A stretch of 64,000 nt of DNA from Achromobacter deleyi (lineage in GTDB: Bacteria; Pseudomonadota; Gammaproteobacteria; Burkholderiales; Burkholderiaceae_B). Both the position numbers and the translations under genes were made by a program. The notes beneath the pieces are model-generated. The model saw only the letters and a list, made by a program, of their open reading frames with translations. It was not told the DNA's origin and searched no databases. Positions within the stretch are counted from its first letter, which is position 1. Every line of letters starts with the position of its first letter. This document shows, in pieces, positions 42,281-50,921 of this stretch. The stretch lies in NCBI RefSeq assembly GCF_902859705.1, contig NZ_CADIJO010000024.1:27319-91318 (forward strand), read 5' to 3'.

Positions 42281-42619
42281 TCACGGCTGTTGTGCGGCGG
42301 CCGCTTCCTTGTCCAGGCGCTTCATGAATACCAGCAGTTCCTTTTCGACCTGCTTGTCGCCGCGCGCCTGCGCGGCTTGCAGGCCGGATTCCCAGGCGGC
42401 GCGTGCACCGGCCTTGTCGCCCAGGCCCAGGCACGCCTTGCCCAGCCATTTCCAGGCCACCGAATAGGCCGGATCGAAGGCCAGCGAGGCGCGCAAATGC
42501 GTTTCGGCTTCGCGAAAGCAATCCTGTTCGGCATAGGCCTTGCCCAACGAGAATCGCAACAACATGTTGTCCGTGCCCTTGGCCAACATTCCTTCCAGAC
42601 GGTCGATCATTTCCCGCAT
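42281..42619 (-). CDS. TPR-repeat protein
   Basis: The 112-residue protein is largely two to three tetratricopeptide repeats, visible as LRFSLGKAYAEQDCFREAETHLRASLAFDP, split over two helices, and AWKWLGKACLGLGDKAGARAAWESGL. It has no signal peptide, so it is cytoplasmic. AGGAGG lies 7 bases before the ATG at 42619; the frame open to 42733 has no such site. It ends 13 bases from the convergent LysR gene. TPR proteins mediate protein contacts; the partner is unknown. Confidence 0.8.
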   Translation of the reverse strand: MREMIDRLEGMLAKGTDNMLLRFSLGKAYAEQDCFREAETHLRASLAFDPAYSVAWKWLGKACLGLGDKAGARAAWESGLQAAQARGDKQVEKELLVFMKRLDKEAAAAQQP

Positions 42620-42883
42620 CACCGGCCTCCTTTGCGCCGCATGCGCTGACTGCGATGGCACATGATAGGACGGCCGGCCCGCACAGGCGGCAATGGCCCC
42701 GCGCCGCGCAGGGATAGCGCGCCGCAGGGGCAAAACGATCGGTTTCCGTGCGTTTCAAGCGGCGCGCGCAAGGGAATGCCGGTGCGAATATCCTGTCATA
42801 CGCTCAGGGCCTGCACGTTGCGCGCCGGACCTGAATACCTGCTGACGACAGGCCTGATCGATTACCAGAGAGGGGCCCGCTTG

Positions 42884-44566
42884 ATGCCATCCTTGCGCTC
42901 ACCGTCCTGGCATGCGCTGTATTCGCGACTGCCGCATTGGGGGCTGCCACATCGGGGGCTGCCACATTGGCAACGGCCGCGTTCTTTCCTGCGCCCGCTG
43001 TTGCGCCGTCTCGCGCCCCTGGCGCTGCTGCTGCCGCTGGCCGTCCAGGCTGCGCCACCCGCCGCCCGGGCCGCTGCGGACCCCGCGCCTGCCGCCGCCA
43101 ACCCGCGCGACGCCGAGGCCCGCGCGCAAGAAGCGGCCCTGCTCAACCGCATCACCTGGGGCGCCACGCCCGCCGACCTGGCGCGGCTGCGCGAACTGGG
43201 CGCGGCGCGCTACCTGCAAGCGCAATTGCACCCCGACCCGCGCGCCCGCCTGCCGCCTGCCGTGCAGCAGCGCATCGACGCGCTATCGATCTCGCGCCAG
43301 AGCGCCGACGACGCGCTGGCCGAACAGCGCGCGATACGCCAGGACGCCAAGGACGCCGCCCCCGGCCCCAAGCAGGACGCCCAGCGCGACGCGCGCGCCA
43401 TCTCGCGCCAACGCGCCGATGACACCGCCACCCGCGCCTTCTACCGCGCCCTGTACTCGCCCAACCAGCTGCAGGAACAGATGACCTGGTTCTGGATGAA
43501 CCACTTCAACGTCTATGCCGCCAAGAACGACATCGGCACCTACATCGACCAGTACGAAGAGCGCGCCATCCGCCCGCATGCACTGGGCAAGTTCCGCGAC
43601 CTGCTGGCGGCCACGCTGCGTTCGCCGGCCATGCTGGTGTACCTGGACAACACCCAGAACGCCGCCGGCCACATCAATGAAAACTATGCCCGCGAGCTGA
43701 TGGAACTGCACACGCTGGGCGTCAAGGGCGGCTACACCCAGACCGACGTGCAGGAACTGGCGCGCATCCTGACGGGCCTGGGCATCCGCAACGCGAAAGG
43801 CGCGCCCAAGCTGCGGCCCGAATTGCGCGGCCAGCTGGTGGAAGACGGCCTGTTCATCTTCAACCCCGCGCGTCACGATTACGGCGACAAGACCTTCCTG
43901 GGCCACACCATCCGCGGCGCCGGCATGGCCGAAGTAGACCAGGCCGTCGACCTGCTGGCGCGCCACCCGGCCACCGCGCGCTTTGTCAGCACCAAGCTGG
44001 CCGTCTATTTCATGGGCGACGCCCCGCCGGCGTCGGTGATCGACAAGATGGCCAAGACCTTCCAGGCGCAGGATGGCGACATCGCCGCCACGCTGCAGAC
44101 GCTGTTCGCCTCGCCCGAATTCGCGCATTCACTCAAGGCCGGCGTGTTCAAGGACCCGGTGCATTACGTGTATTCCGCGCTGCGCCTGGCCTACGCCGAC
44201 CTGCCGCCCATCGTCAACACGCGCCCCGGCATGGCCATGCTGCGCCAACTGGGCCAGCCCCTGAACCAGCGCCTGACGCCCGACGGTTATCCGCAAGCGC
44301 AGTCGGACTGGGCCGGCTCGGGCCAGATGACCGCGCGCTTCGAAGTGGCGCGCGCCATCGCCGCCGGGCCGCAGGCCTTCTATCGCGAAGGCGACGACAA
44401 GGGGCCGGTGGACCTGCCGCGCATGCCCGACCTGCTGCGCCAGGACGGCGCCGACGGCCTGTTCGCCCACCTGTCGCCCGCCACCCGCCAGGCCATCGCC
44501 CAGGCCAAAAATCCCAAGGACGCCAACACCTATCTGTTGGCCTCGCCCGAATTCATGCGCCGCTGA
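42884..44566 (+). CDS. DUF1800 family exported protein
   Basis: The 560-residue protein starts with a variable leader of Leu-Pro-His repeats (about 16-30), then a basic-hydrophobic signal segment (about 38-60, RRLAPLALLLPLAVQAAPPA). The DUF1800 region covers about 85-560: LLNRITWGATPADLARL, MTWFWMNHFNVYA, NENYARELMELHTLGV and DVQELARILTGL. DUF1800 and DUF1501 proteins are usually encoded together and exported; their activity is not established. AGAGGGG precedes the ATG at 42884; the frame from 42662 is longer but unsupported. The DUF1501 gene follows 25 bases later. Confidence 0.88.
   Translation: MPSLRSPSWHALYSRLPHWGLPHRGLPHWQRPRSFLRPLLRRLAPLALLLPLAVQAAPPAARAAADPAPAAANPRDAEARAQEAALLNRITWGATPADLARLRELGAARYLQAQLHPDPRARLPPAVQQRIDALSISRQSADDALAEQRAIRQDAKDAAPGPKQDAQRDARAISRQRADDTATRAFYRALYSPNQLQEQMTWFWMNHFNVYAAKNDIGTYIDQYEERAIRPHALGKFRDLLAATLRSPAMLVYLDNTQNAAGHINENYARELMELHTLGVKGGYTQTDVQELARILTGLGIRNAKGAPKLRPELRGQLVEDGLFIFNPARHDYGDKTFLGHTIRGAGMAEVDQAVDLLARHPATARFVSTKLAVYFMGDAPPASVIDKMAKTFQAQDGDIAATLQTLFASPEFAHSLKAGVFKDPVHYVYSALRLAYADLPPIVNTRPGMAMLRQLGQPLNQRLTPDGYPQAQSDWAGSGQMTARFEVARAIAAGPQAFYREGDDKGPVDLPRMPDLLRQDGADGLFAHLSPATRQAIAQAKNPKDANTYLLASPEFMRR
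42929..42973 (+). repeat. Three 15-base tandem repeats in the DUF1800 leader
   Basis: CTGCCGCATTGGGGG, CTGCCACATCGGGGG and CTGCCACATTGGCAA lie head to tail at 42929, 42944 and 42959. They encode a repeating Leu-Pro-His-(Trp/Arg) unit before the signal segment. Length change by slippage would keep the frame. Confidence 0.8.
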
Positions 44567-44591
44567 CACGCGGCGCAACAGGAGTCCCGTC

Positions 44592-45794
44592 ATGCATCGC
44601 CGCCGCATCCTGCAACTGATGGCCTCGGCGCCGCTGGCCTTCGGCGCCAGCCGCCTCTACGCCGCGCCCGCCGCCGCCGGCAACAAACTGCTGGTTGTCT
44701 TCATGCGCGGCGCCTACGACGCCGCCAGCCTGCTGGTGCCTGCCAGCAGCGACTTCTATTACGAATCGCGCCCGTCCATCGCCATCGCCCGCCCCGGCAG
44801 CGGCGCGGACGCCGCCCTGCCCCTGGCCGACGGCTGGGCCCTGCATCCCGCGCTGGCCGACAGCCTGATGCCGTTCTACCAGAAGCGGCAACTGGCCTTC
44901 GTGCCGTTCGCCGGCACCGACGACATCAGCCGCAGCCACTTCGAAACGCAGAACAGCATCGAACTGGGCCAGGGCGCAGCCCGCGCCAAGGGCGGCGATT
45001 TCCGCTCGGGCTTCCTGAACCGGCTGGCGGCCACGCTGGCAAGCGGCGGCACTCAATCGGCCGCCTTCACGTCCGAGGTGCCGCAGATCTTTCGCGGCGA
45101 CGAACGCGTGCCCAACATCGATCTGGGCGGCGCCAGCCGCAAGTCGCGCCTGAGCGACGAGGACAACCGCGCCATCGCGTCCATGTACCGCCACACCGAC
45201 CTGGACGCCTCGGTGGCCGAAGGCCAGCGCATCATGGGCGCGGCGCGCGAAGAACTGGAAGCCGAGATGCAGGCCGCCAACGGCAACGCCGTCTCGGCCG
45301 GCAAGCTCGAACAGGAAGCGCGCCGCATCGGCCGCTTCATGAGCGACCGCTACAACCTGGGCTTTGTCGACGTGGGCGGCTGGGACACCCACGTGGGCCA
45401 GGGCGCGGCCACCGGCATGCTGGCCAACCGGCTGGGCCAGCTGGGCCGCGCGCTGGCCGCCTACGCCGATGCCATGGGCCCGGCCTGGAAACAGGCCACG
45501 GTGGTGGTCATCAGCGAATTCGGCCGCACCTTCCGCGAAAACGGCAACAAAGGCACCGACCACGGCCACGGCACGGTCTACTGGGTGCTGGGCGGCAACG
45601 TACAAGGCGGCCGCATCGCCGGCCGCCAGGTCAAGGTCGCGCAGAACACGCTGTTCCAGGACCGCGACTACCCCGTCCTGAACGAATACCGCGCCCTGTT
45701 CGCCGGCCTGTTCTCACGCTTGTACGGCCTGGACAAGGCCCGTTTGGCGCAGATCTTCCCCGGCATCGCGCCGCTGGATCTGAAGCTGGTGTGA
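44592..45794 (+). CDS. DUF1501 family exported protein
   Basis: The 400-residue protein has a Tat-like signal (RRRILQLMASAPLAFG, processed near residue 25). It belongs to the sulfatase/alkaline-phosphatase-like DUF1501 family: LLVVFMRGAYDAASLLVPA at the start, DISRSHFETQNSIELG, FVDVGGWDTHVGQG, and VVISEFGRTFRENGNKGTDHGHG, which carries likely metal-binding Asp and His residues. AGGAG precedes the ATG by 8 bases. It forms an operon with the DUF1800 gene. Both would act in the periplasm; substrate unknown. Confidence 0.9.
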   Translation: MHRRRILQLMASAPLAFGASRLYAAPAAAGNKLLVVFMRGAYDAASLLVPASSDFYYESRPSIAIARPGSGADAALPLADGWALHPALADSLMPFYQKRQLAFVPFAGTDDISRSHFETQNSIELGQGAARAKGGDFRSGFLNRLAATLASGGTQSAAFTSEVPQIFRGDERVPNIDLGGASRKSRLSDEDNRAIASMYRHTDLDASVAEGQRIMGAAREELEAEMQAANGNAVSAGKLEQEARRIGRFMSDRYNLGFVDVGGWDTHVGQGAATGMLANRLGQLGRALAAYADAMGPAWKQATVVVISEFGRTFRENGNKGTDHGHGTVYWVLGGNVQGGRIAGRQVKVAQNTLFQDRDYPVLNEYRALFAGLFSRLYGLDKARLAQIFPGIAPLDLKLV

Positions 45795-45969
45795 CCCACG
45801 CGCGGGATGGCGCCTGCGCGTACACCGACACCTTCCTGTAAGGCCTTGCCCCTATCATTGGCAGGTCATTGCCCGGGCCCGCGTGCCCGGCTGCCCTAAA
45901 ATCACGGACTTGTTCCCCTTGCCGCCCGCGCCGCCCGCCGCGCCCCGGCCATCCCCTTTCCGGTTTTCC

Positions 45970-47172
45970 ATGCCCCTGCATCTCATCGCGCTGGCCGCCG
46001 CCGCTTTCGGCATCGGCACCAGCGAATTCGTCATCATGGGCCTGTTGCCCAACGTCGCCGCCGACCTCGATGTGACCATCGACATCGCCGGCCTGCTCAT
46101 CACCGGCTACGCCATGGGCGTGGTGATCGGCGCGCCCATCATGGCCATCATCACCGCCAAGCTGCCGCGCAAGGCCACGCTGATCGGCCTGGCCAGCACC
46201 TTCGTGCTGGGCAACCTGCTGTGCGCGCTGGCGCCCAACTACGGGCTGCTGATGGCGGCGCGGGTCTTCACGGCCTTCTGCCACGGCGCCTTCTTCGGCA
46301 TCGGCGCGGTGGTGGCAGCGGACCTGGTGCCGCGCAACCAGCGGTCCAGCGCGATCGCGCTGATGTTCACCGGCCTGACGCTGGCCAACGTGCTGGGCGT
46401 GCCGCTGGGCACCGCGCTGGGCCAGGTGGCCGGCTGGCGCTCGACCTTCTGGGTGGTCAGCAGCATCGGCCTGGCCGCGGTGGCGGCGCTGGCGGCGTGG
46501 CTGCCGGGCCGCATTCCGATGCAGCCCGGCAACATCCTGCGTGAATTCAAGGTGCTGCGCGATATCCGCGTGCTGTGGCCGCTGGCGGCCAGCGTGCTCG
46601 CGTCGGCCTCGCTGTTCTGCGTGCTGACCTACATTGCGCCCATCCTGCGCGACATCACCGGCGTGTCCGAACGCGGCGTGACCGGCGTGCTGCTGCTGTT
46701 CGGCGTGGCGCTGACGGTGGGCAGCACCCTGGGCGGCAAGCTGGGCGACCGCAACCTGGAAGTCTCGCTGCGCCGCATTTTCCTGGGCCTGGTGCTGGTG
46801 TTCCTGGCGCTCAGCCAGGCCATCCACGCGCTGGCGCCGATGCTGGTGATGACCTTCATCTGGGGCACGCTGGGCTTTGCCGTGGTGCCGCTGTTGCAGA
46901 CCCTGATCGTGGACCAGGCCGCCGATGCGCCCAACCTGGCGTCGACCCTGAACCAGGGCGCCTTCAACCTGGGCAACGCGGGCGGCGCGTGGCTGGGCAG
47001 CCTGGCGCTGGGCCACGGCCTGCCGCTGACCGACCTGCCCTGGATGTCGGCGGCCATCGCCGCCAGCGTGCTGCTGCTGACCTTGTGGGGCACGCGCTAC
47101 TATGGACGCCATGCCGGGACGGCGCAGCCGCCGCAAGCCAGCGAACTGGCCTCGTCCCGTTCCGACGCCTGA
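45970..47172 (+). CDS. MFS transporter, AraJ/YdhP-like (DHA1 family)
   Basis: The 400-residue, 12-helix permease has the family N-terminus ALAAAAFGIGTSEFVIMGLL, GYAMGVVIGAPIMA, and FCHGAFFGIGAVVAADLV. This subgroup (AraJ, YdhP, arabinose or drug efflux) generally exports sugars or drugs. The start at 45970 matches the family; the GTG at 45883 would add a Pro-rich leader. The preceding 175 bases contain no gene and no clear promoter. glutathione peroxidase follows after 32 bases and may be co-transcribed. Confidence 0.85.
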   Translation: MPLHLIALAAAAFGIGTSEFVIMGLLPNVAADLDVTIDIAGLLITGYAMGVVIGAPIMAIITAKLPRKATLIGLASTFVLGNLLCALAPNYGLLMAARVFTAFCHGAFFGIGAVVAADLVPRNQRSSAIALMFTGLTLANVLGVPLGTALGQVAGWRSTFWVVSSIGLAAVAALAAWLPGRIPMQPGNILREFKVLRDIRVLWPLAASVLASASLFCVLTYIAPILRDITGVSERGVTGVLLLFGVALTVGSTLGGKLGDRNLEVSLRRIFLGLVLVFLALSQAIHALAPMLVMTFIWGTLGFAVVPLLQTLIVDQAADAPNLASTLNQGAFNLGNAGGAWLGSLALGHGLPLTDLPWMSAAIAASVLLLTLWGTRYYGRHAGTAQPPQASELASSRSDA

Positions 47173-47204
47173 CCCAGCCGCGTCGACATCCCCAGGAGCC
47201 CACC

Positions 47205-47699
47205 ATGAGCACGATCTACGATTTCTCGGCCCGCGACATCCATGGCGCCGACCAACCGCTGGATGCCTACCGCGGCCGCGTGCTGCTGGTGGTGAACGTG
47301 GCCTCCAAGTGCGGCTTCACGCCGCAGTACTCGGGGCTGGAAGAGCTGTACCGCAGCCTGCGCGATGACGGCCTGACCGTGCTGGGTTTTCCGTGCGACC
47401 AGTTCGGCCACCAGGAACCCGGCAACGAAGCCGAGATCCAGAATTTCTGCTCCACCCAGTACGACATCACCTTCCCGCTGTTCGCCAAGATCGATGTCAA
47501 CGGCGCCGATGCCCACCCGCTGTACCGCTGGCTGAAAGGCGAAAAGCCCGGCGTGTTCGGCACCGAGGGCATCAAGTGGAATTTCACCAAGTTCCTGGTG
47601 GGCCGCGACGGCCAGGTCATCAAGCGCTACGCCCCCACCGACACGCCCGCGGGCTTGAAGGACGATATCGTGCGTGCGCTGGCCGCGCCGGCCGTGTAA
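47205..47699 (+). CDS. Glutathione peroxidase (BtuE type)
   Basis: The 164-residue thioredoxin-fold peroxidase has the catalytic set Cys36 (NVASKCGFTPQY), Gln70 (FPCDQFGHQEPG), Trp125 and Asn126 (IKWNFTKFLV). It uses Cys rather than selenocysteine and, like most bacterial Gpx, probably uses thioredoxin as reductant, with Cys82 (NFCSTQYDITFP) a candidate resolving residue. AGGAG lies 6 bases before the ATG. Cytoplasmic. Two perfect hairpins follow. Confidence 0.95.
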   Translation: MSTIYDFSARDIHGADQPLDAYRGRVLLVVNVASKCGFTPQYSGLEELYRSLRDDGLTVLGFPCDQFGHQEPGNEAEIQNFCSTQYDITFPLFAKIDVNGADAHPLYRWLKGEKPGVFGTEGIKWNFTKFLVGRDGQVIKRYAPTDTPAGLKDDIVRALAAPAV

Positions 47700-47715
47700 G
47701 GCCTGAGCGGACTGA

Positions 47716-47765
47716 AGCCCTGCCGCGGCACGGCAGGGCTGAAACGCCAGCCTGCGTAGGCTGGC
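47716..47765. terminator. Tandem hairpins between convergent gpx and lrp genes
   Basis: AGCCCTGCCG (47716-47725) pairs with CGGCAGGGCT (47731-47740), and GCCAGCCT (47746-47753) pairs with AGGCTGGC (47758-47765); both stems are perfect. They lie in the 91-base convergent gap. Neither has a T-run, so they may act as bidirectional or factor-assisted terminators. Confidence 0.5.
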
Positions 47766-47790
47766 CCCGGCCAACGGCCAACGGCCCGCC

Positions 47791-48258
47791 TCAACGCAGC
47801 GGCGGCAAGCGGCGGCGCACCGTGTGCGACTTGACGATGGCGGTATTGGTTTCGGCGAATTCGGTCACGCGTTCCAGGATGCCGTCCAGGTGCGTGATCG
47901 ACCGCAGCACCAGACGCGCAATGAAGCAGTCGTCGCCCGTGACCTTGTCGCATTCCACGAAATCCGGAATCTCCTGGATCAGGCCCTCGACCCGGCGCAG
48001 TTGCCCGGGCAGCGGCCGGATGCGCACGATCGCTTCCAGCGTATAGCCCAGCGCCACCGGATCGACGTCCAGCGTGTAGGCGCGGATCACCCCCGATTCT
48101 TCCAGCCGCCGCAGGCGGTCGGCCACGCTGGGCGCGGACATACCGACCTGGCGTGCCAGGTCGGCGGTGGTGGTGCGCGCATTGGCCGTCAGGGTCTCGA
48201 CCAGGCGGCGGTCGATACCATCCAGAACCGGGCTTTCATTCTTTAGGTCGTTTTGCAT
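47791..48258 (-). CDS. Lrp/AsnC-family regulator
   Basis: The 155-residue protein has an N-terminal AsnC helix-turn-helix (about 12-60; LVETLTANARTTTADLARQVGMS) and a RAM effector domain (about 70-150; VRIRPLPGQLRRVEGLI, CDKVTGDDCFIARLVLRS). AGGTGG lies 5 bases before the ATG at 48258, so this is preferred to the GTG at 48267. It is divergent from an EamA transporter, a common pairing in which Lrp-type sensors control amino-acid export. Confidence 0.9.
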   Translation of the reverse strand: MQNDLKNESPVLDGIDRRLVETLTANARTTTADLARQVGMSAPSVADRLRRLEESGVIRAYTLDVDPVALGYTLEAIVRIRPLPGQLRRVEGLIQEIPDFVECDKVTGDDCFIARLVLRSITHLDGILERVTEFAETNTAIVKSHTVRRRLPPLR

Positions 48259-48381
48259 AAATTCCACCTAAATGAAGGTTCAAAAACAAAACTGCCGTAT
48301 CAACATCATATAGCTCGCAGGATCGGCCTGGGATAATTTCTCCATCGAATCCCTGGGCCGCAAGCCCGCCTGGAGCCTCTC

Positions 48382-49287
48382 ATGTCCCCCCATTCCGACC
48401 GCCTCGGCCTGGCGCAAATGGCCGCCGCCATGACCCTGTCGGGCACGCTTGGCGTGTTCGTCCTGGAATCCGGCCAAAGCGCCTGGAACGTCGTGTTCTT
48501 TCGCTGCGTCTTCGGCGCCCTGTCGCTGTTCCTGTATTGCTGGGCTCGCGGCCTGCTCAAGCCCGGCCTGTTCACCGCCCGCACGCTGGGCCTGGCGCTG
48601 GCGGCGGGCGCCGCGCTGGTGCTGAACTGGGTGCTGCTGTTTTCGGCCTACCGGCTGGCCTCGATCTCGCTGGCCACCGCCGTCTACAACGTACAGCCTT
48701 TTTTCCTGATCGGCCTGGGCGCGCTGTTCCTGGGCGAACGCCCCAGCCGCGGCAAGCTGGCCTGGTCGGTGGTGGCCTTTGCCGGACTGCTGCTGGTGCT
48801 GCGCCTGACCGACACGGCCGGCGCGGGTGGCGCCGCCTACCTGTCGGGCCTGCTGTTAGGCCTGGGCGCGGCGGCGCTCTACGGCGTCACCGCCGTGATC
48901 GTCAAGCGCCTGAAGGGCATCCCGCCGCAAGTGCTGGCGCTGGTGCAGGTGACGCTGGGCGCCGTGATGCTGCTGCCCATGGCCGACTTCAACGCCCTGC
49001 CCGCCGCGCCGCTGCAATGGGGCTACCTGGTGGCGCTGGGCGTGATCCACACCTGCCTGATGTACATCCTGATGTATTCGGCCATCCAGAAGCTGCCGAC
49101 CACGTCCACCGCCGCGCTCAGCTTCATCTACCCGGCCGTGGCCATCCTGCTGGACCTGGTGGTGTACGGGCACCGCATGGACGCCACCCAGGTCGTGGGC
49201 GTGGCGCTGATCTTCCTGGCCGCGGCCGGCGTCAGCCTGAACTGGCAATGGCGCCTGCGCGGCGGCGCCAAGCCGGGCGCGGCGTAA
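48382..49287 (+). CDS. EamA/DMT-family transporter
   Basis: The 301-residue membrane protein has ten hydrophobic segments in two EamA halves, with FRCVFGALSLFLYCW, YNVQPFFLIGLGALFLGERPS at the end of the first half, and SFIYPAVAILLDLVVYGHRM in the second. It is likely an exporter of an amino acid or similar metabolite, controlled by the divergent Lrp gene 123 bases away. GGAG lies close before the ATG. The intergenic region is AT-richer and holds both promoters. Confidence 0.88.
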   Translation: MSPHSDRLGLAQMAAAMTLSGTLGVFVLESGQSAWNVVFFRCVFGALSLFLYCWARGLLKPGLFTARTLGLALAAGAALVLNWVLLFSAYRLASISLATAVYNVQPFFLIGLGALFLGERPSRGKLAWSVVAFAGLLLVLRLTDTAGAGGAAYLSGLLLGLGAAALYGVTAVIVKRLKGIPPQVLALVQVTLGAVMLLPMADFNALPAAPLQWGYLVALGVIHTCLMYILMYSAIQKLPTTSTAALSFIYPAVAILLDLVVYGHRMDATQVVGVALIFLAAAGVSLNWQWRLRGGAKPGAA

Positions 49288-49405
49288 GGCCACAATCCCG
49301 CACCCGGCTTCGGGGTATTCGTCCGCCCCGCCCCCACCCGCCGCTATCATGGTTTTCCTATCCGCCGGCTCCGCCCGGCGGCGCCATGACGAGAAAGGAA
49401 TCCGC

Positions 49406-50104
49406 ATGATCGATCTCTATTACTGGACCACCCCGAACGGCCACAAGATCACGATCTTCCTGGAAGAAACCGGCCTGCCCTACCAGATCCATCCGATCAA
49501 TATCGGCAAGGGCGACCAGTTCAAGCCCGACTTCCTGGCCATTGCGCCGAACAACCGCATTCCGGCCATCGTCGACCAGGCGCCGGCCGATGGCGGCGCG
49601 CCGATCTCGTTGTTCGAATCCGGCGCCATCCTGCAATACCTGGCCGAAAAGACCGGCCGCTTCCTGCCCGCCGACCTTCGCGGCCGCGCCGAGGTGTCGC
49701 AATGGCTGTTCTGGCAGATGGGCGGCCTGGGCCCCATGGCCGGCCAGAACCACCACTTCTCGGGCTATGCCCCCGAGCGCATTCCCTACGCCATCGACCG
49801 CTACGTCAAGGAAACCAACCGCCTGTACGGCGTGCTGAACAAGCGCCTGGCCGACCGCGAATTCGTGGCCGGCGACTATTCCATCGCCGACATGGCCGCC
49901 TACCCCTGGATCGTGCCGCACGCCAAGCAAGGCCAGGACCTGAACGACTTCCCCCACTTGAAGCGCTGGTTCGACGCCATTGCCGCGCGCCCGGCCACCC
50001 AACGCGCCTACGCGCTGGCAGACGGCATCAACACCACGCCGTCGGTCAGCGATGAGGAATCGCGCCGCATCCTGTTCGGCCAGACCGCCCAGCACGTGCG
50101 CTGA
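49406..50104 (+). CDS. Glutathione S-transferase family protein (YfcG/YghU-like)
   Basis: The 232-residue protein has a thioredoxin-fold N-domain (about 1-85; YYWTTPNGHKITIFLEETGL, NNRIPAIVD, ISLFESGAILQYLAE) and an all-helical C-domain (about 95-210; WQMGGLGPMAGQNHHFSGYA, SIADMAAYPWI). The TPNGxK motif and GPMxGQ are those of the Nu-class enzymes YfcG and YghU, which act as glutathione disulfide-bond reductases. AAAGGAA precedes the ATG at 49406. The GNAT gene follows after 11 bases. Confidence 0.9.
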   Translation: MIDLYYWTTPNGHKITIFLEETGLPYQIHPINIGKGDQFKPDFLAIAPNNRIPAIVDQAPADGGAPISLFESGAILQYLAEKTGRFLPADLRGRAEVSQWLFWQMGGLGPMAGQNHHFSGYAPERIPYAIDRYVKETNRLYGVLNKRLADREFVAGDYSIADMAAYPWIVPHAKQGQDLNDFPHLKRWFDAIAARPATQRAYALADGINTTPSVSDEESRRILFGQTAQHVR

Positions 50105-50115
50105 ACGAGGCCCCC

Positions 50116-50607
50116 ATGACCGATAACGCGACCGGCGCCGCCGGCACGAATTCCCCCCTGCGCTTTCGCCGCGCCACCCTGGCCGACCTGCCCGCCATCG
50201 TCGCCATGCTGGCCGACGACGAACTGGGGGCCAAGCGCGAAGATCCCTCCATTCCGCTGAACCCCCGCTACACTTCCGCTTTTACCGCCATCGAGCAGGA
50301 CCCGAACCAGTTCTTCGCGGTGGTCGAGCGCGACGCGCACCTGGTCGGCTGTTTGCAGTTATCGTTCATACCCGGCCTGTCGCGGCTGGGCCAATGGCGC
50401 GGACAGATCGAGAGCGTGCGCATCGCCTCGTCCTCGCGCGGCCAGGGCCTGGGGCGCACCATGTTCGAGTGGGCCATCGAGCAGTGCCGTTCGCAGGGAT
50501 GCGAAATGGTGCAGCTGACCACCGACCGCGCCCGGCCCGACGCCCGCCGCTTCTACGAAAGCCTGGGCTTCGTGGCCAGCCACGACGGCATGAAACTGAG
50601 CCTGTAG
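50116..50607 (+). CDS. GNAT-family N-acetyltransferase
   Basis: The 163-residue enzyme shows the GNAT fold: LRFRRATLADLPAIVAML, the acetyl-CoA pyrophosphate loop SSSRGQGLGRTMFEWAI (about 112-128), and the closing DARRFYESLGF. Its substrate is unknown. It lies between the GST and the split lipoate ligase genes in a same-strand run with short gaps (11 and 38 bases), so co-transcription is likely. Confidence 0.9.
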   Translation: MTDNATGAAGTNSPLRFRRATLADLPAIVAMLADDELGAKREDPSIPLNPRYTSAFTAIEQDPNQFFAVVERDAHLVGCLQLSFIPGLSRLGQWRGQIESVRIASSSRGQGLGRTMFEWAIEQCRSQGCEMVQLTTDRARPDARRFYESLGFVASHDGMKLSL

Positions 50608-50645
50608 CGCCCCCCGGCGCCCAGGCCATCACTAAGGAGCGCCCC

Positions 50646-50921
50646 ATGCACGGCGAATACAAAGTCCCCGGCGGCAAGCTGGTCGTCGCGGACCTCGAAG
50701 TCCAGGACGGCCGCCTGGCCAACGTCCGCATCAGCGGCGACTTTTTCCTGGAACCGCCCGAGGCCCTGGAAGCCATCAACAGCGGCCTGAACGGCATGCC
50801 GGCGGATGCCGGCGAGCTGGAACTCGCCGTGGCCGTGCAGTCGGCCCTGCCCGACAACACCGAGATGTTCGGTTTTTCGGCCGAAGCCGTGGCCGTGGTG
50901 CTGCGGAGGGCCCTGGCATGA
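50646..50921 (+). CDS. Lipoate-protein ligase accessory domain protein (LplB-like)
   Basis: The 91-residue protein corresponds to the C-terminal accessory domain of lipoate-protein ligase A: GEYKVPGGKLVVADLEVQDGR split by strands, VRISGDFFLEPPEALEAIN and the short LPDNTEMFGFSAEAVA region. In Thermoplasma the same domain is a separate protein (LplB) required for lipoate adenylation. AAGGAG lies 7 bases before the ATG at 50646, and the stop overlaps the start of the catalytic gene (ATGA). This supports a two-piece ligase. Confidence 0.82.
   Translation: MHGEYKVPGGKLVVADLEVQDGRLANVRISGDFFLEPPEALEAINSGLNGMPADAGELELAVAVQSALPDNTEMFGFSAEAVAVVLRRALA

Noticed and set aside
42929..42973. Three regularly spaced repeats as a possible CRISPR or iteron array
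   Set aside because: Repeats are contiguous without spacers and lie within the coding sequence of the DUF1800 protein, keeping its frame.
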